Source of the DNA: Robiginitomaculum sp.
GTDB lineage: Bacteria; Pseudomonadota; Alphaproteobacteria; Caulobacterales; Maricaulaceae
Length of the DNA: 64,000 nucleotides
NCBI GenBank assembly: GCA_030949705.1
Contig: JAUZSF010000017.1
Span: 186,001-250,000, forward strand
Direction of reading: 5' to 3'
Of this stretch, positions 9,890 to 18,804 are shown one piece after another (position 1 is the first letter of the stretch; each line of letters opens with the position of its first letter). The position numbers were made by a program, and so were the translations under genes. The notes beneath the pieces are model-generated. The model had not been told where the DNA came from, did no database searches, and was given only the letters and a program-made list of their open reading frames with translations.

Positions 9890-10672
9890 ATGACAAGCAA
9901 TGCCACGCCCCCGCAACCTTTGCTGCATGCCAGCAAGCTGACGCTGCACATACCGATTATCAGGCCAAAAGATCGCCAGCTATTGTCTAATCCGGCGCGT
10001 TTTTTGATTGATTTATATTTTTCCCGCACCAACCGGGATGTGGTCACCATTTTGGACAAGGTCTCTTTTACCTTGAACCAGGGCGAACGCATTGGGATTA
10101 TCGGTGCCAACGGGGCTGGCAAAAGTACGCTCCTGCGCTTGCTGGCTGGCATATATGCCCCCTCCAGCGGCACATTGGAGGTCAATGGTACCGTGAAGGG
10201 ATTGTTTTCCATTTCCCTTGGCATGTACCCCGAGGCCACGGGTCTTGAAAATATCTATATGCGTGGGCTGCAAATGGGTCTGAAGCTTCAGGAAATCAAG
10301 GAAATGGTCCCCGAAGTTGTTGAGTTTGCCGAGTTGCAAGATGCCATTGAAAACCCGCTGAACACCTATTCCACCGGCATGAGAACACGTCTGGCGTTTT
10401 CCATATCCACCATGATCGAACCCGATATTTTATTGCTGGATGAATGGATTGGTGCCGGGGATGCACGGTTTCGTGACAAGGTGCAGGCACGTATGAACCG
10501 GTTGGTAGAAGACAGCCGCGGCCTGGTACTGGCCACTCACAATACCGGCCTGATGAAAAGATTGTGTACCAAAGGGCTGGTGCTTTCCAAGGGCAAAATG
10601 GCCTATTATGGCGATCTGGAAGAGGCGCTGGAGGTCTATACGAATGACAAGAAGCTGCAAGCAAGGCTATAA
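9890..10672 (+). CDS. ABC polysaccharide export ATPase (Wzt-like)
   Basis: Cytoplasmic ATPase partner of the preceding permease. It shows Walker A GANGAGKST (residues 72-80), the ABC signature in the form YSTGMRTRLAF, and Walker B DILLLDEWIGAGD, which is the typical Wzt/TagH wording. It ends soon after the nucleotide-binding domain (260 residues), so it lacks the C-terminal carbohydrate-binding module of O9a-type Wzt proteins; it probably belongs to the type that needs no terminal modification. The ATG at 9890 follows AAGGG closely; an upstream TTG at 9875 overlapping the permease is possible. Convergent with the next gene. Confidence 0.92.
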   Translation: MTSNATPPQPLLHASKLTLHIPIIRPKDRQLLSNPARFLIDLYFSRTNRDVVTILDKVSFTLNQGERIGIIGANGAGKSTLLRLLAGIYAPSSGTLEVNGTVKGLFSISLGMYPEATGLENIYMRGLQMGLKLQEIKEMVPEVVEFAELQDAIENPLNTYSTGMRTRLAFSISTMIEPDILLLDEWIGAGDARFRDKVQARMNRLVEDSRGLVLATHNTGLMKRLCTKGLVLSKGKMAYYGDLEEALEVYTNDKKLQARL

Positions 10673-10684
10673 ATGCCCAAGCCA

Positions 10685-11689
10685 TCATGGTTTTGATGGT
10701 TTTAGCGCCTTTATGAAATTATAGCCCTGCCATAATTTGTGTCTGGTTTTATACCACAGGCTGTGGTGGCGAACATTGGCGAGAAACTCTCCCAGCGGCT
10801 CCCAGTAACGTTCCGGTTGCCCTTTTTCGTGCCATTTCCAAAACGCCTCCACCCATGGAGAGGCCGCAAAAACGTCTTTGGCCCGATCGGGCGTTTCGCT
10901 GAAATAATATTGCGGATGAAGAAGAATAAAAAATCGGGTATTTAAAGCCAGCGCCTTCATCAACCGATATTGTAAGTCTACCGTAAGATCGCCACGCGCC
11001 AGACGGGAGGCCAGACCACCATCGCTATACTTGTCCCCAATCGGGGAGAAACGGTTATGGGTCCAGATCAAGGCCTTTGAAGCAAAGGCCGGATAAAAGA
11101 AACTGTTGTTTCTTCGCCCATCGGGGCCGGCCGGTCCGCCATGGGGTGAAAAATGATTGATGGCAAATCCGCAACGTGTGAGCATTGCCACGTCCTCATT
11201 AAAATGCGTCTCTACTTTTGACGCATCAAAACCTGCGGTTTGGTACGCATTACAGTGATAGGTAAAGCAATTCCCCCGCGCCTGCGTTGCCAACAAGCGT
11301 TCATAATCTATTGGGTAGGGTGTCTCTATGCCCTTGACCATGGTGCGGGTAAACAGCGCCGTGGTGGAGACAATGCCGTTTGCGGCCTGATGTTCACACA
11401 GATGAACGGTCTGTTTCGGCCCGCTGTCGCAATCATGCATCAAAATGATGTCAATGACCGGTTCATCTCTGGATTTAACTTCTTTCTTCCACGCTTTGAA
11501 CTCGGCTTTGTAGGCCGCTTTGAGCTGTTTTTCCGTGCGAAAAGGCTGCTCCAGATTAAAGTCCAGGTCGGCAAAGGTGCGAAAGCGGATACGGGGAGAC
11601 TGCTTGAGAACAGCAAACAGACTCTCCAGATAGGTAAACGGCAAATAGCCAAGGGCTTTATACGCCAACCAGCTCATTTGCGGCGCCAT
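10685..11689 (-). CDS. Polysaccharide deacetylase-like (NodB-type barrel) protein
   Basis: A 334-residue cytoplasmic-looking protein without a signal peptide. Features that suggest a divergent carbohydrate-esterase-4/NodB-like barrel are IDIILMHDCDSGPKQTV (candidate catalytic/metal aspartates in D-C-D), FTYHCNAYQ, HFSPHGGPAGPDG and the late RFFILLHPQYYF. The family assignment is by motif resemblance only. A second ATG at 11677 forms a 4-bp ATGA overlap with the stop of the methyltransferase gene and may be the true start. Together with that gene it forms a two-gene operon convergent with the ABC exporter, so a role in modifying or tailoring the exported glycan is plausible but inferred. Confidence 0.6.
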   Translation of the reverse strand: MAPQMSWLAYKALGYLPFTYLESLFAVLKQSPRIRFRTFADLDFNLEQPFRTEKQLKAAYKAEFKAWKKEVKSRDEPVIDIILMHDCDSGPKQTVHLCEHQAANGIVSTTALFTRTMVKGIETPYPIDYERLLATQARGNCFTYHCNAYQTAGFDASKVETHFNEDVAMLTRCGFAINHFSPHGGPAGPDGRRNNSFFYPAFASKALIWTHNRFSPIGDKYSDGGLASRLARGDLTVDLQYRLMKALALNTRFFILLHPQYYFSETPDRAKDVFAASPWVEAFWKWHEKGQPERYWEPLGEFLANVRHHSLWYKTRHKLWQGYNFIKALKPSKP

Positions 11690-12252
11690 ATCTCTATGCG
11701 GGGAATGGAATATATAAGACCGTATTTTTCTCTTTTACGTGGTGACGGTATTTCAATCCTGATGGCATTTTTATCTGCCCATTCTTTGCTCACGCGGTGG
11801 ACCACCTCCAGAAAATCTTCCTTGCCCGGCACCGGATTATTCCAGGGGGCAATCCATATCCATCCATCAGGAGACAGGGATGCCGCCATATCATCAAGAA
11901 AAGCGGCCAGACGCTCTTCGGACGAAAACCAGCAACAATTCAGGCTGCCACGACAGAAAATACCATCAAATACCTCGCCCTTATAAGGCCAGCCCTGTTT
12001 GAGGTTGGCGATGGTCATGTCGTGCCCGCGTAGTTTGCCCAGCGCGCCAACCGCCGGATCAAAATCACACCCATAGGTACGATCGGCACCAGCTTTTTTG
12101 GCCATATCCAGAAAGTCACACTGGCCCGGCCCTATATCGAGAATGCGCTTGTTTTTGAACGCTGACCTTCGAAGATATTTTTTTATGATGAGCCGGAACG
12201 ACTCAACACTAATGTCTGGCTTGCGCAGGTTATGCTGCCCCGCTGCGCTCAT
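11674..12252 (-). CDS. SAM-dependent methyltransferase
   Basis: A class I methyltransferase of about 192 residues. The SAM-binding loop ILDIGPGQCDFLDMA and the acidic motif YGCDFDP are clear, and motif SLSPDGWIWIAPWNNP is the usual post-beta5 region. The ATG at 12252 is preceded by AAAGAGAT; a TTG 30 bp upstream is less likely. It overlaps the deacetylase-like gene at its 3' end, so both are probably translated together. The substrate is unknown; the neighbouring exporter suggests a sugar or lipid carrier. Confidence 0.85.
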   Translation of the reverse strand: MSAAGQHNLRKPDISVESFRLIIKKYLRRSAFKNKRILDIGPGQCDFLDMAKKAGADRTYGCDFDPAVGALGKLRGHDMTIANLKQGWPYKGEVFDGIFCRGSLNCCWFSSEERLAAFLDDMAASLSPDGWIWIAPWNNPVPGKEDFLEVVHRVSKEWADKNAIRIEIPSPRKREKYGLIYSIPRIEIWRRK

Positions 12253-12294
12253 GATCTCTTTTTCTTCAACGTTATAGAGCAAACCGAACCATCC

Positions 12295-13146
12295 TTATGC
12301 CTCAGGCTCTGCCTCGGCCTCATCGTCTTCTTTGCGTTTGCGTTCGATCAACGCCACGCTGAAGATCGAGATTTCATAGAGCAGCAAAACCGGAACGCCC
12401 AATATGATCTGGCTGATGACATCGGGCGGCGTAAAAAAGGCAGCAAAGGCCAAAATGCCAACAATGGCAAATTTACGCCCCTTGCGCAGTGCCGCCGCGC
12501 TGACCAGCCCGGCCCGGCCCATCAGGGTCAGCACCACGGGGAGCTGAAACGAAAAGCCAAAGGCAAGGATCAGCGTGGTGGTCAGGCTGAGATATTCGCT
12601 CACCCGGGGCAACAGTTCGATGGCGATGCGCGAGCTGTCCGGGGCCTGTTCCTGCATCAGCGCAAAGCGCATGACCATGGGCATCATGATGAAGTAAACA
12701 AAGCTGGCCCCCAGCGCAAAGAGCGCCGGCGAGGCCACCATAAATGGTAAAAAGGCCCCCCGTTCATTGCGATAAAGCCCCGGGGCCACAAAACGATAAA
12801 TCTGGTAGGCAATAAAGGGAAAGGCCAGAATGATCGCCCCAAAAAGCGCCAGCTTGACCTTGACGAAGAAAAATTCCATCGGCCCGGTGAAAATCAGTTT
12901 GGGCACAATGGCGTTGCCAGACTGGCTGCTGACCAGCTGGGCGGCCACGGTGAAGGGGCGCAACAAAAAGTCATAAATCGGCAAGGCAAAGGCAAAGCAG
13001 ATGCCAAAGGCAATGGCCACCGCAATCAGCGCCCAGATGATGCGCGTGCGCAGCTCCAGCAAATGATCAAGCAGCGGGGCGCGGCTGGCCTCAACCTCGT
13101 CCTCGTCTTCATCCATTTGGGGAGCGTCATCAGGAGGCGACGTCAT
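12295..13146 (-). CDS. tatC: Sec-independent translocase TatC
   Basis: TatC is the six-helix receptor of the twin-arginine pathway that exports folded proteins. After an acidic N-terminal extension (DEDEDEVE), the family signature LLDHLLELRTRIIWAL is present, followed by six hydrophobic segments and FTPPDVISQ, another TatC mark. The ATG at 13146 overlaps the tatB 3' end by 17 bp. The acidic C-terminal tail is unremarkable. The gene ends the tatABC operon; serS, its usual next neighbour in many alphaproteobacteria, is 4 kb away. Confidence 0.95.
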   Translation of the reverse strand: MTSPPDDAPQMDEDEDEVEASRAPLLDHLLELRTRIIWALIAVAIAFGICFAFALPIYDFLLRPFTVAAQLVSSQSGNAIVPKLIFTGPMEFFFVKVKLALFGAIILAFPFIAYQIYRFVAPGLYRNERGAFLPFMVASPALFALGASFVYFIMMPMVMRFALMQEQAPDSSRIAIELLPRVSEYLSLTTTLILAFGFSFQLPVVLTLMGRAGLVSAAALRKGRKFAIVGILAFAAFFTPPDVISQIILGVPVLLLYEISIFSVALIERKRKEDDEAEAEPEA

Positions 13147-13420
13147 CACGCACTTCATCTTCGGTTTGTTTCAGGTCGTCAGCAATGTCAGTAAGGGGGT
13201 TGGCGTTCTTGATGGCTTCGATCTCTTTGCGCAATTCTTCCAGCTCAACTTCGCGCCCCATATCATCAAACGCACCTTGAAACTCGCGCGCCATGCCCCG
13301 CGCCCGGGCCACCCAGCCACCGACCTTGCGCATCATACCGGGCAGGTCGCGCGGCCCCACCACCACCAAAGCGACAATGGCGATCAGCAGAAATTCGGTA
13401 AACCCAAGCTGTGGTATCAT
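13130..13420 (-). CDS. tatB: Sec-independent translocase TatB
   Basis: A 96-residue single-span protein that forms the Tat substrate receptor with TatC. The N-terminal helix contains the conserved glutamate (MIPQLGFTEFLLIAIVALVV, Glu 9) and the hinge VGPRDLPGMMR typical of TatB, followed by an amphipathic helix and an acidic tail. It starts 6 bp after tatA and overlaps tatC. Confidence 0.95.
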   Translation of the reverse strand: MIPQLGFTEFLLIAIVALVVVGPRDLPGMMRKVGGWVARARGMAREFQGAFDDMGREVELEELRKEIEAIKNANPLTDIADDLKQTEDEVRDDVAS

Positions 13421-13426
13421 AATGGT

Positions 13427-13645
13427 TTAGTCTTCGGTGGACGTGCTTTTCTCACGCCGGGCGGTGCCGTCAATGGTTTCGCCCTTGTCCTCTATGACCG
13501 GGTCATCGTCTTTCAGCCCCTTGCGGAAGCTTTTAATGCCTTTGGCCAGATCCCCCATGACCGAAGAAATCTTGCCGCGCCCGCCAAAAAGGATCAGCGC
13601 AACCACGGCAACAACAATAATCTGTAATGGACCAACAGAACCCAT
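13427..13645 (-). CDS. tatA: Sec-independent translocase TatA
   Basis: A 72-residue pore-forming Tat component. One N-terminal membrane helix ends in the LILFGGRGK hinge (phenylalanine-glycine motif), followed by an amphipathic helix with [11 protein letters not shown]. The length and order are normal. First gene of tatABC; about 70 bp separates it from scpB. Confidence 0.95.
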   Translation of the reverse strand: MGSVGPLQIIVVAVVALILFGGRGKISSVMGDLAKGIKSFRKGLKDDDPVIEDKGETIDGTARREKSTSTED

Positions 13646-13718
13646 AACCCGGACCTTCCTATTGCATTAAACGAGCAGACCAAGAATACCCGTCGCAAGC
13701 AGGTTTGGCGAGGTGTTT

Positions 13719-14500
13719 TTACTGCTCATCATTACTGCCCATATAATCGGTGTGAAATTCCGATGCTTCTTCCATGGGTTCGTCCAGTGGCAGTTCGGCT
13801 TCGTCCATCACATCGGACGGGCTGGGCACGGTAAAGCCCGCCGGTACGCGGCTGTCCAGAAGCCCCGCGGCCTTCAGTTCGTCCTTGCCCGGCAGATCAT
13901 CAATGCGCTCCAGCCCGAAATGGCTTAAAAAACGCATCCGTAGTGCCATAGGTAACCGGACGGCCCGGGGTGCGGCGACGACCGCGCAGGCGCACCCATT
14001 TCATTTCCATCAGTAAATCCAGCGTGCCTTTGGAGACTGCCACGCCGCGCACGTCTTCGATCTCGGCCCGGGTCACCGGCTGGTGATAGGCAATGATGGA
14101 AAGGGTTTCCAGCGCCGCATTGGAAAGCTTGCGTGGCTCTTCGCGCTCTTCGACCAGAATGTGGGCCAGGTCCGGCGCGGTTTGCAGCCGCCATTTATCG
14201 GCAACCCGGACCAGATTTACCCCGCGCCCCGCATAGTCCTGTTCCATGCGGGCCAGCAAAGCGGTACATTCGGCATTCCCCCGGCAGGCGCGTACGAATG
14301 GTTTCCATGTCCAGTGGTTCGGCGGCCGCAAACATCAGCGCCTCTAACATGCGGTAATGTTCTTCATCGCGGGCGCTGACCGGGTGCAGACCCGGCAGGC
14401 GCGGCGCCTGGCCCTGTACGCCAGTATGTTTGGTACGCGCGGCCAGGGCTTTGACGGCCTCTGCAATGGCGTCCAGAGTCGGGTTTTCGTCCTCGCTCAT
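13719..14500 (-). CDS. scpB: Segregation and condensation protein ScpB (two frameshifts)
   Basis: ScpB is a winged-helix kite subunit that joins ScpA and the Smc ATPase in chromosome condensation. The start ATG is at 14500 (MSEDENPTLDAIAEAV), overlapping scpA by 4 bp. Core motifs LEALMFAAAEPL and LSNAALETLSIIAYHQPVTRAEIEDVRGV are canonical. Two +1 shifts break it: C5 at 14278-14282 and A6 at 13927-13932 (plus strand). Removing one base in each gives 259 residues with a continuous family match, so these are probably read errors. Confidence 0.92.
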
Positions 14501-15315
14501 GATCCTTTTTCCCCAGGTGAACAGGGGCGGACATAAAGCGGCGCAAAGGCACCGGCCTGGCGCAATTCGGCCTTGCCTTCCTTGGCCAGTTCCAACGTCG
14601 CCACCAGCGAGCTGGCCAGTATGGACGAACGGGGCGGCGCATCCTTGCTGGCTTTGCCACCCGTTGGCAGCAATGCATCCAGCGCCGTCCATTCACGGAT
14701 CTTGCCCAGCACCCGCTCCAGCCGTTCGCGGGCTTCTTCCAGCGCATACACAATCGGGGTTTTCATGGTCAGATGCGCCCGCGCCACCCGCGAGCGGCGC
14801 ACCGCATAAGCCTTCAAAAGATCATAAATGCTGGCCTCGAATACCGGCGAGGTGATACGGCGCACCCCCTCGGGGGCACCCCGGGTGAAGGTATCCACAC
14901 CGGTGCGGGTTTGTTCCATCAGGGCCTTGGAAGCCAGCCGCATGGCGTGCAAACGACGCAAACGAAAGGCCAGCCGGATCGCCATTTCCTCGCCACTGGG
15001 CTCGTCATCATCCTTTTGCGGGGTGGGCAGCAACAGGCGAGACTTCAAATAGGCCAGCCAGGATGCCATCACCAGATAATCAGCGGCCAGCTCGATACGG
15101 ACTTCCTTGATGCGCTCAATAAAGCTGAGATATTGTTCGGCCAGTTCCAGAATGGAGATATTGCGCAAATCCACTCTTTGCTTGCGCGCCAGCTCCAGCA
15201 AAACATGCAGCGGACCTTCGAAGCCATCAATATCCACAATCAGGGGCGTATTTTCGCCAAGCGCCTGACGGGCAGCCTCAAAGGGCAGGTCTTCTTCAAA
15301 TTCCTGCACGCTCAT
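14497..15315 (-). CDS. scpA: Segregation and condensation protein ScpA
   Basis: Kleisin subunit of the Smc-ScpAB complex. The N-terminal signature is seen (DGFEGPLHVLLELARKQRVDL, with FEGPLxLLLxL) and the YLVMASWLAYLKSRLLLP helix follows, as usual. The product has 272 residues. Both ends overlap neighbours by 4 bp (nagZ upstream, scpB downstream), so the nagZ-scpA-scpB genes are translationally coupled. Confidence 0.95.
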   Translation of the reverse strand: MSVQEFEEDLPFEAARQALGENTPLIVDIDGFEGPLHVLLELARKQRVDLRNISILELAEQYLSFIERIKEVRIELAADYLVMASWLAYLKSRLLLPTPQKDDDEPSGEEMAIRLAFRLRRLHAMRLASKALMEQTRTGVDTFTRGAPEGVRRITSPVFEASIYDLLKAYAVRRSRVARAHLTMKTPIVYALEEARERLERVLGKIREWTALDALLPTGGKASKDAPPRSSILASSLVATLELAKEGKAELRQAGAFAPLYVRPCSPGEKGS

Positions 15316-16331
15316 CCCTGCCCCCCGTCAAGGCGCGCCATCCATTTCTCGGCCTGGACCTCGGCCTCATGCCGCGAAAGAGCATTTACACTGGCCCCGG
15401 TGCGGGCCGCCTTGGCCCGGCGCAAGGCCTCACCGCTCAAAGTGGGGGCGGCGGCCGCCACCTCTTGCATGTCGCCCAAAACGCCATTGCATTGCAACAC
15501 CACATCACATCCGGCCGCCAACGCCGCCTCGGTGCGTGTCGCCAAACGGCCCCGCAAGGCCTTCATGTCCAGATCATCACTCATCAATAAACCATCAAAG
15601 CCGATTCGCCCCCGGATCACCTCTTTTATCATAATCGAGGAACAAGTGGCGGCATTATCCGGGTCAAAGGCGTTATAAATAACGTGCCCGGTCATGGCCA
15701 TCGGGGCGTCTTTAAGCGCCGCAAAGGGTAAAAAGTCGTGGGCTTGCAATTCATCCTGACTGGCGTTGACCACTGGCAAAGCCTTGTGGCTGTCCACATC
15801 GGCGCGACCATGGCCCGGTATATGTTTGATGATGCCGCTAACGCCGCCATCGTTCAGCCCGTCCAGACAGGCCTGACCGAGACTGGCGGTGATCGCCGGA
15901 TCGGTTGAAAACGCCCGGTCACCGATAATCGGGTCCGCATCTTTTGCGGGCAGGTCCAGCACCGGGGCGCAGTCCACATCAATGCCCATGCTTGCCAGTC
16001 TTGCGCCAATGGCGGCATAGTTTGCCCGCACTGCCGCCCGGGCATCTTCGGGTGACAAAGCCGATTTTGCAAAAATTTCTGCCTTGGGGCCAATGCGTCC
16101 ACCAAGGGGGCGCAGCCGCGAAACCCGGCCACCTTCCTCGTCAATCAGGATGGGCGCATGGCGGCCAACGGCCGCGCGCAGATCCGCGCAAAGGGCAGCA
16201 ATTTGCGCCTCGCTCTCACAATTGCGGCCAAAAAGGATGAACCCCCACGGCTGGGCCTCGGCAAAGAAGGCTTTTTCATCCTTGCTGAGGTGCGTGCCTT
16301 GGCATCCAAAAATACAGGCCCGCATGCTCAA
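15312..16331 (-). CDS. nagZ: Beta-N-acetylhexosaminidase NagZ (GH3)
   Basis: Cytoplasmic glycoside hydrolase of family 3 that removes GlcNAc from cell-wall recycling products (GlcNAc-anhydromuropeptides). The catalytic-loop motif KHIPGHGRADVDSH is at residues 169-182, with the acid/base Asp-His pair, and the nucleophile region LLMSDDLDM follows. The length of 339 residues is typical of the single-domain NagZ form. The ATG overlaps the SPOR gene stop by 4 bp. Confidence 0.94.
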   Translation of the reverse strand: MSMRACIFGCQGTHLSKDEKAFFAEAQPWGFILFGRNCESEAQIAALCADLRAAVGRHAPILIDEEGGRVSRLRPLGGRIGPKAEIFAKSALSPEDARAAVRANYAAIGARLASMGIDVDCAPVLDLPAKDADPIIGDRAFSTDPAITASLGQACLDGLNDGGVSGIIKHIPGHGRADVDSHKALPVVNASQDELQAHDFLPFAALKDAPMAMTGHVIYNAFDPDNAATCSSIMIKEVIRGRIGFDGLLMSDDLDMKALRGRLATRTEAALAAGCDVVLQCNGVLGDMQEVAAAAPTLSGEALRRAKAARTGASVNALSRHEAEVQAEKWMARLDGGQG

Positions 16332-17077
16332 CGATGCACCACAAGGCAGTCCTGACCGCTCTTCTTTAACTCGTCACAGAAGGTTTTAGCGCTGTCCCGG
16401 TCAGCAAAGCTGGAGGCGCGCAAACGATAATACACCCCCTTGGCTCCCAGATCAGCCCGTTGCACGTCCGCATTGAGACCCGAAGTGGCCTGCGCCAGAC
16501 GCCCGGCCAGCCGGTCCCAGGCCGCCTGGGCCTGGGCCTCAGAACGAAAAGAGGCAATCTGCACCAGAAAGGCGCCATCAACCGGGGCAGCCTTTACGGC
16601 AGGCTTTGTAATCGTCTTGGCCACGGGCTTGGGTTTTGGTTTTGGCTTGGTTTGCGCCGGGGCCGGTGTGGTTTTGGGTACCGCCTTGGCCACGGGTGGC
16701 GGGGTAATGGTTTTGGTGGGACGCGCCATGGGCTCTTCGCTCAACGGTGCGGTTTTGACCTTCTCCACCGGGGCGGCCTTTACATCATCCAATGGCTCAT
16801 AGGCGCGATTGCCCAAATTGGGGGTCGGCGTGCCATGGCTTTCACTGGGTTTGGTTTTAATAGGGCCAGGTTCGGCGGTGACGTGAGGCGCGGCATCGCG
16901 GCCACCTTTGCGCAATCCCTGATGGTAGGCGGTGTACACCACGGCGGCAAAGGCCAGCAGTACCGCAATGGTCACCACCAGCAATAACGGCCCACGGTTT
17001 TCATCCCCATCATGGCGGGCATCAAATCCATCACGGTCATATGACGGGGCGTAAATTCTGTCGTCCTTATCAACCAT
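16328..17077 (-). CDS. SPOR-domain inner-membrane protein
   Basis: A single-span protein of about 249 residues: a cytoplasmic N-terminus, one membrane helix near residues 30-48 (LLLVVTIAVLLAFAAVVYTA), a long Pro/Lys/Ala-rich periplasmic linker with KPKPKPKP, and a C-terminal SPOR domain (AFLVQIASFRSEAQAQAAW through the end). SPOR domains bind septal peptidoglycan stripped of stem peptides. The ATG at 17077 is used; the frame extends to a TTG at 17086. The linked nagZ and LytM genes fit a cell-wall role. In many relatives argS lies between this gene and dgt; here it does not. Confidence 0.9.
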   Translation of the reverse strand: MVDKDDRIYAPSYDRDGFDARHDGDENRGPLLLVVTIAVLLAFAAVVYTAYHQGLRKGGRDAAPHVTAEPGPIKTKPSESHGTPTPNLGNRAYEPLDDVKAAPVEKVKTAPLSEEPMARPTKTITPPPVAKAVPKTTPAPAQTKPKPKPKPVAKTITKPAVKAAPVDGAFLVQIASFRSEAQAQAAWDRLAGRLAQATSGLNADVQRADLGAKGVYYRLRASSFADRDSAKTFCDELKKSGQDCLVVHR

Positions 17078-17136
17078 CGTTTTCAACCATTAATGCGTTC
17101 ACGCCATCCGCGAATCACTCAAAGCCCAAACCTATC

Positions 17137-18327
17137 TTAAAGATAGCTGTCCATAGACAACAGACGTTTATGTTCTTCCATGGCAAAGGTATCGGTCATG
17201 CCGGCAATATAATCACAGACAATGCGGGCGGTGGCTTTGCCCCTCGGTCCATCGGTTTGGGCGTTCAGCTCGTCATTCAGCAAATCCGGCTCGTTTAAAA
17301 AGGTATCGAACAATTCGCGGACCGCCCGGCGCGCCTTGGTACGGGTGCGGTTTACGGTGTAATGACGATACATTTTTTCCAGCAAAAATTTACGCAATGC
17401 ATTGATATTGATCATCATTTCATCTGAAAAACCGATCAAGGGTGCGCTCATCATCCGCACTTCGTCGGCGCTTTGCGGGTTATTGGCCTTGATGCGCCGG
17501 TTTGATTCGTCCAGCAAATCATTGACCCATTTGCCAATCAGGCGGCGCACGGCTTCGCGGATCACCCGATTGGATGACAGCCCCGGATGGGCGCTGAGCA
17601 CCTCTTCAAACGTATCTCCAACCAGCGGCAGCTCCATCAATTGTTCAATGGTGATGATCCCGGCGCGCAGGCCATCATCAATATCATGATTGTTATAGGC
17701 AATATCATCGGCCAGCGCCGCCACCTGGGCTTCCGGGCCGGCATAGGTGTGCGGTTCCAGCCATTCCCAGCCCTCGAAATGGGTAAACGCCCAGGGCAGA
17801 CCATCCCGATCCGAGGCCGAGCGGCACATGGGCCCATTGTGTTTGACCACCCCTTCCAGGGTTTCCCAGGTCAGGTTCAGGCCATCAAAATCCGGATAGA
17901 CATGTTCCATCTGCGTGACGATCCGCAAGGTCTGGGCATTATGGTCAAAGCCATCATAATTGCGCATGGCCTCGTCCAGCACGTCCTCGCCCGCATGACC
18001 AAAGGGCGGATGCCCCAGATCATGGGCCAGCGCCAGGGTTTCGGCCAGATCTTCGTCCAGTCCCAGCACCCGGGCGATGGAGCGGGCGATCTGCGCCACC
18101 TCCAGCGAATGGGTCAGGCGGGTACGGTAATAATCGTCCGCATGGGCGACAAACACCTGGGTCTTGTGTTTCAGACGGCGAAAGGCGGTGCAATGGATCA
18201 CCCGGTCGCGATCGCGCTGAAACGCCGTGCGCGTGGCGCTGGGGGCCTGTTTAAACAATCGACCCCGGCTCAATAGCGGGTCCGAGGCAAAGGGTGCCCG
18301 CGGCGGTATCTTGAAAGTTTCTGACAT
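17137..18327 (-). CDS. dgt: dGTPase-like HD-domain phosphohydrolase
   Basis: Deoxyguanosinetriphosphate triphosphohydrolase-like protein, 396 residues from the ATG at 18327. The HD metal-binding residues are in THSLEVAQIARSIAR and AHDLGHPPFGHAGE, and the N-terminal DRDRVIHCTAFRRLKHKTQV motif is the family hallmark. It hydrolyses dNTPs to nucleoside and tripolyphosphate. Divergent from erpA with only 87 bp between the starts. Confidence 0.94.
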   Translation of the reverse strand: MSETFKIPPRAPFASDPLLSRGRLFKQAPSATRTAFQRDRDRVIHCTAFRRLKHKTQVFVAHADDYYRTRLTHSLEVAQIARSIARVLGLDEDLAETLALAHDLGHPPFGHAGEDVLDEAMRNYDGFDHNAQTLRIVTQMEHVYPDFDGLNLTWETLEGVVKHNGPMCRSASDRDGLPWAFTHFEGWEWLEPHTYAGPEAQVAALADDIAYNNHDIDDGLRAGIITIEQLMELPLVGDTFEEVLSAHPGLSSNRVIREAVRRLIGKWVNDLLDESNRRIKANNPQSADEVRMMSAPLIGFSDEMMININALRKFLLEKMYRHYTVNRTRTKARRAVRELFDTFLNEPDLLNDELNAQTDGPRGKATARIVCDYIAGMTDTFAMEEHKRLLSMDSYL

Positions 18328-18414
18328 TGATTTACTTTGAAAAAAGAAAAGAGACCCCCATATATCCAAAGTTGACCTTTATTCCTACTCCCCTGACCAG
18401 CCGGAGCCTAAACC

Positions 18415-18744
18415 ATGAGTGAACCCCAAGTCCGTCTTTCTTCTGCGGCGGCAAAACGCATCAATGCGATTATGAGCGAGCACAAGAAAACCGCCCTGCG
18501 TGTGGCGGTGGTTGGCGGTGGCTGTTCCGGATTTTCCTATACTTTTGATTTTGCCGATGCCCCGGAAAAAGATGATCTGGTGATCAAGCGCGACGGGGCC
18601 ATGGTGGTGATTGATAATGTCTCGCTGGATTTTCTGGCTGGGTCCGAGATTGATTACTCTGATGAATTGATCGGCGCGGCCTTTAAAATCAACAATCCCA
18701 ACGCCAAAAGCGGCTGTGGTTGCGGCACCAGTTTTTCTATCTGA
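18415..18744 (+). CDS. erpA: A-type iron-sulfur carrier ErpA
   Basis: Small (109 residues) scaffold that delivers Fe-S clusters to target enzymes. The three ligand cysteines are in GGGCSGFSY and SGCGCGTSF. GGAG lies eight to ten bases before the ATG. The erpA/dgt divergent pair is common in alphaproteobacteria. About 60 bp separates it from the glycan operon, which may be read through from here since no terminator is apparent. Confidence 0.95.
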   Translation: MSEPQVRLSSAAAKRINAIMSEHKKTALRVAVVGGGCSGFSYTFDFADAPEKDDLVIKRDGAMVVIDNVSLDFLAGSEIDYSDELIGAAFKINNPNAKSGCGCGTSFSI

Positions 18745-18804
18745 GCCACAGCGAACCCACACAAATCTTTTGACCCCTGCGGGTCCACTGTTTATCACCA
18801 CCCT

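Noticed and set aside
18361-18415. Promoter TTGACC before erpA
   Set aside because: The -35-like box is only about 45 bp from the ATG and no -10 box is found at the right distance.
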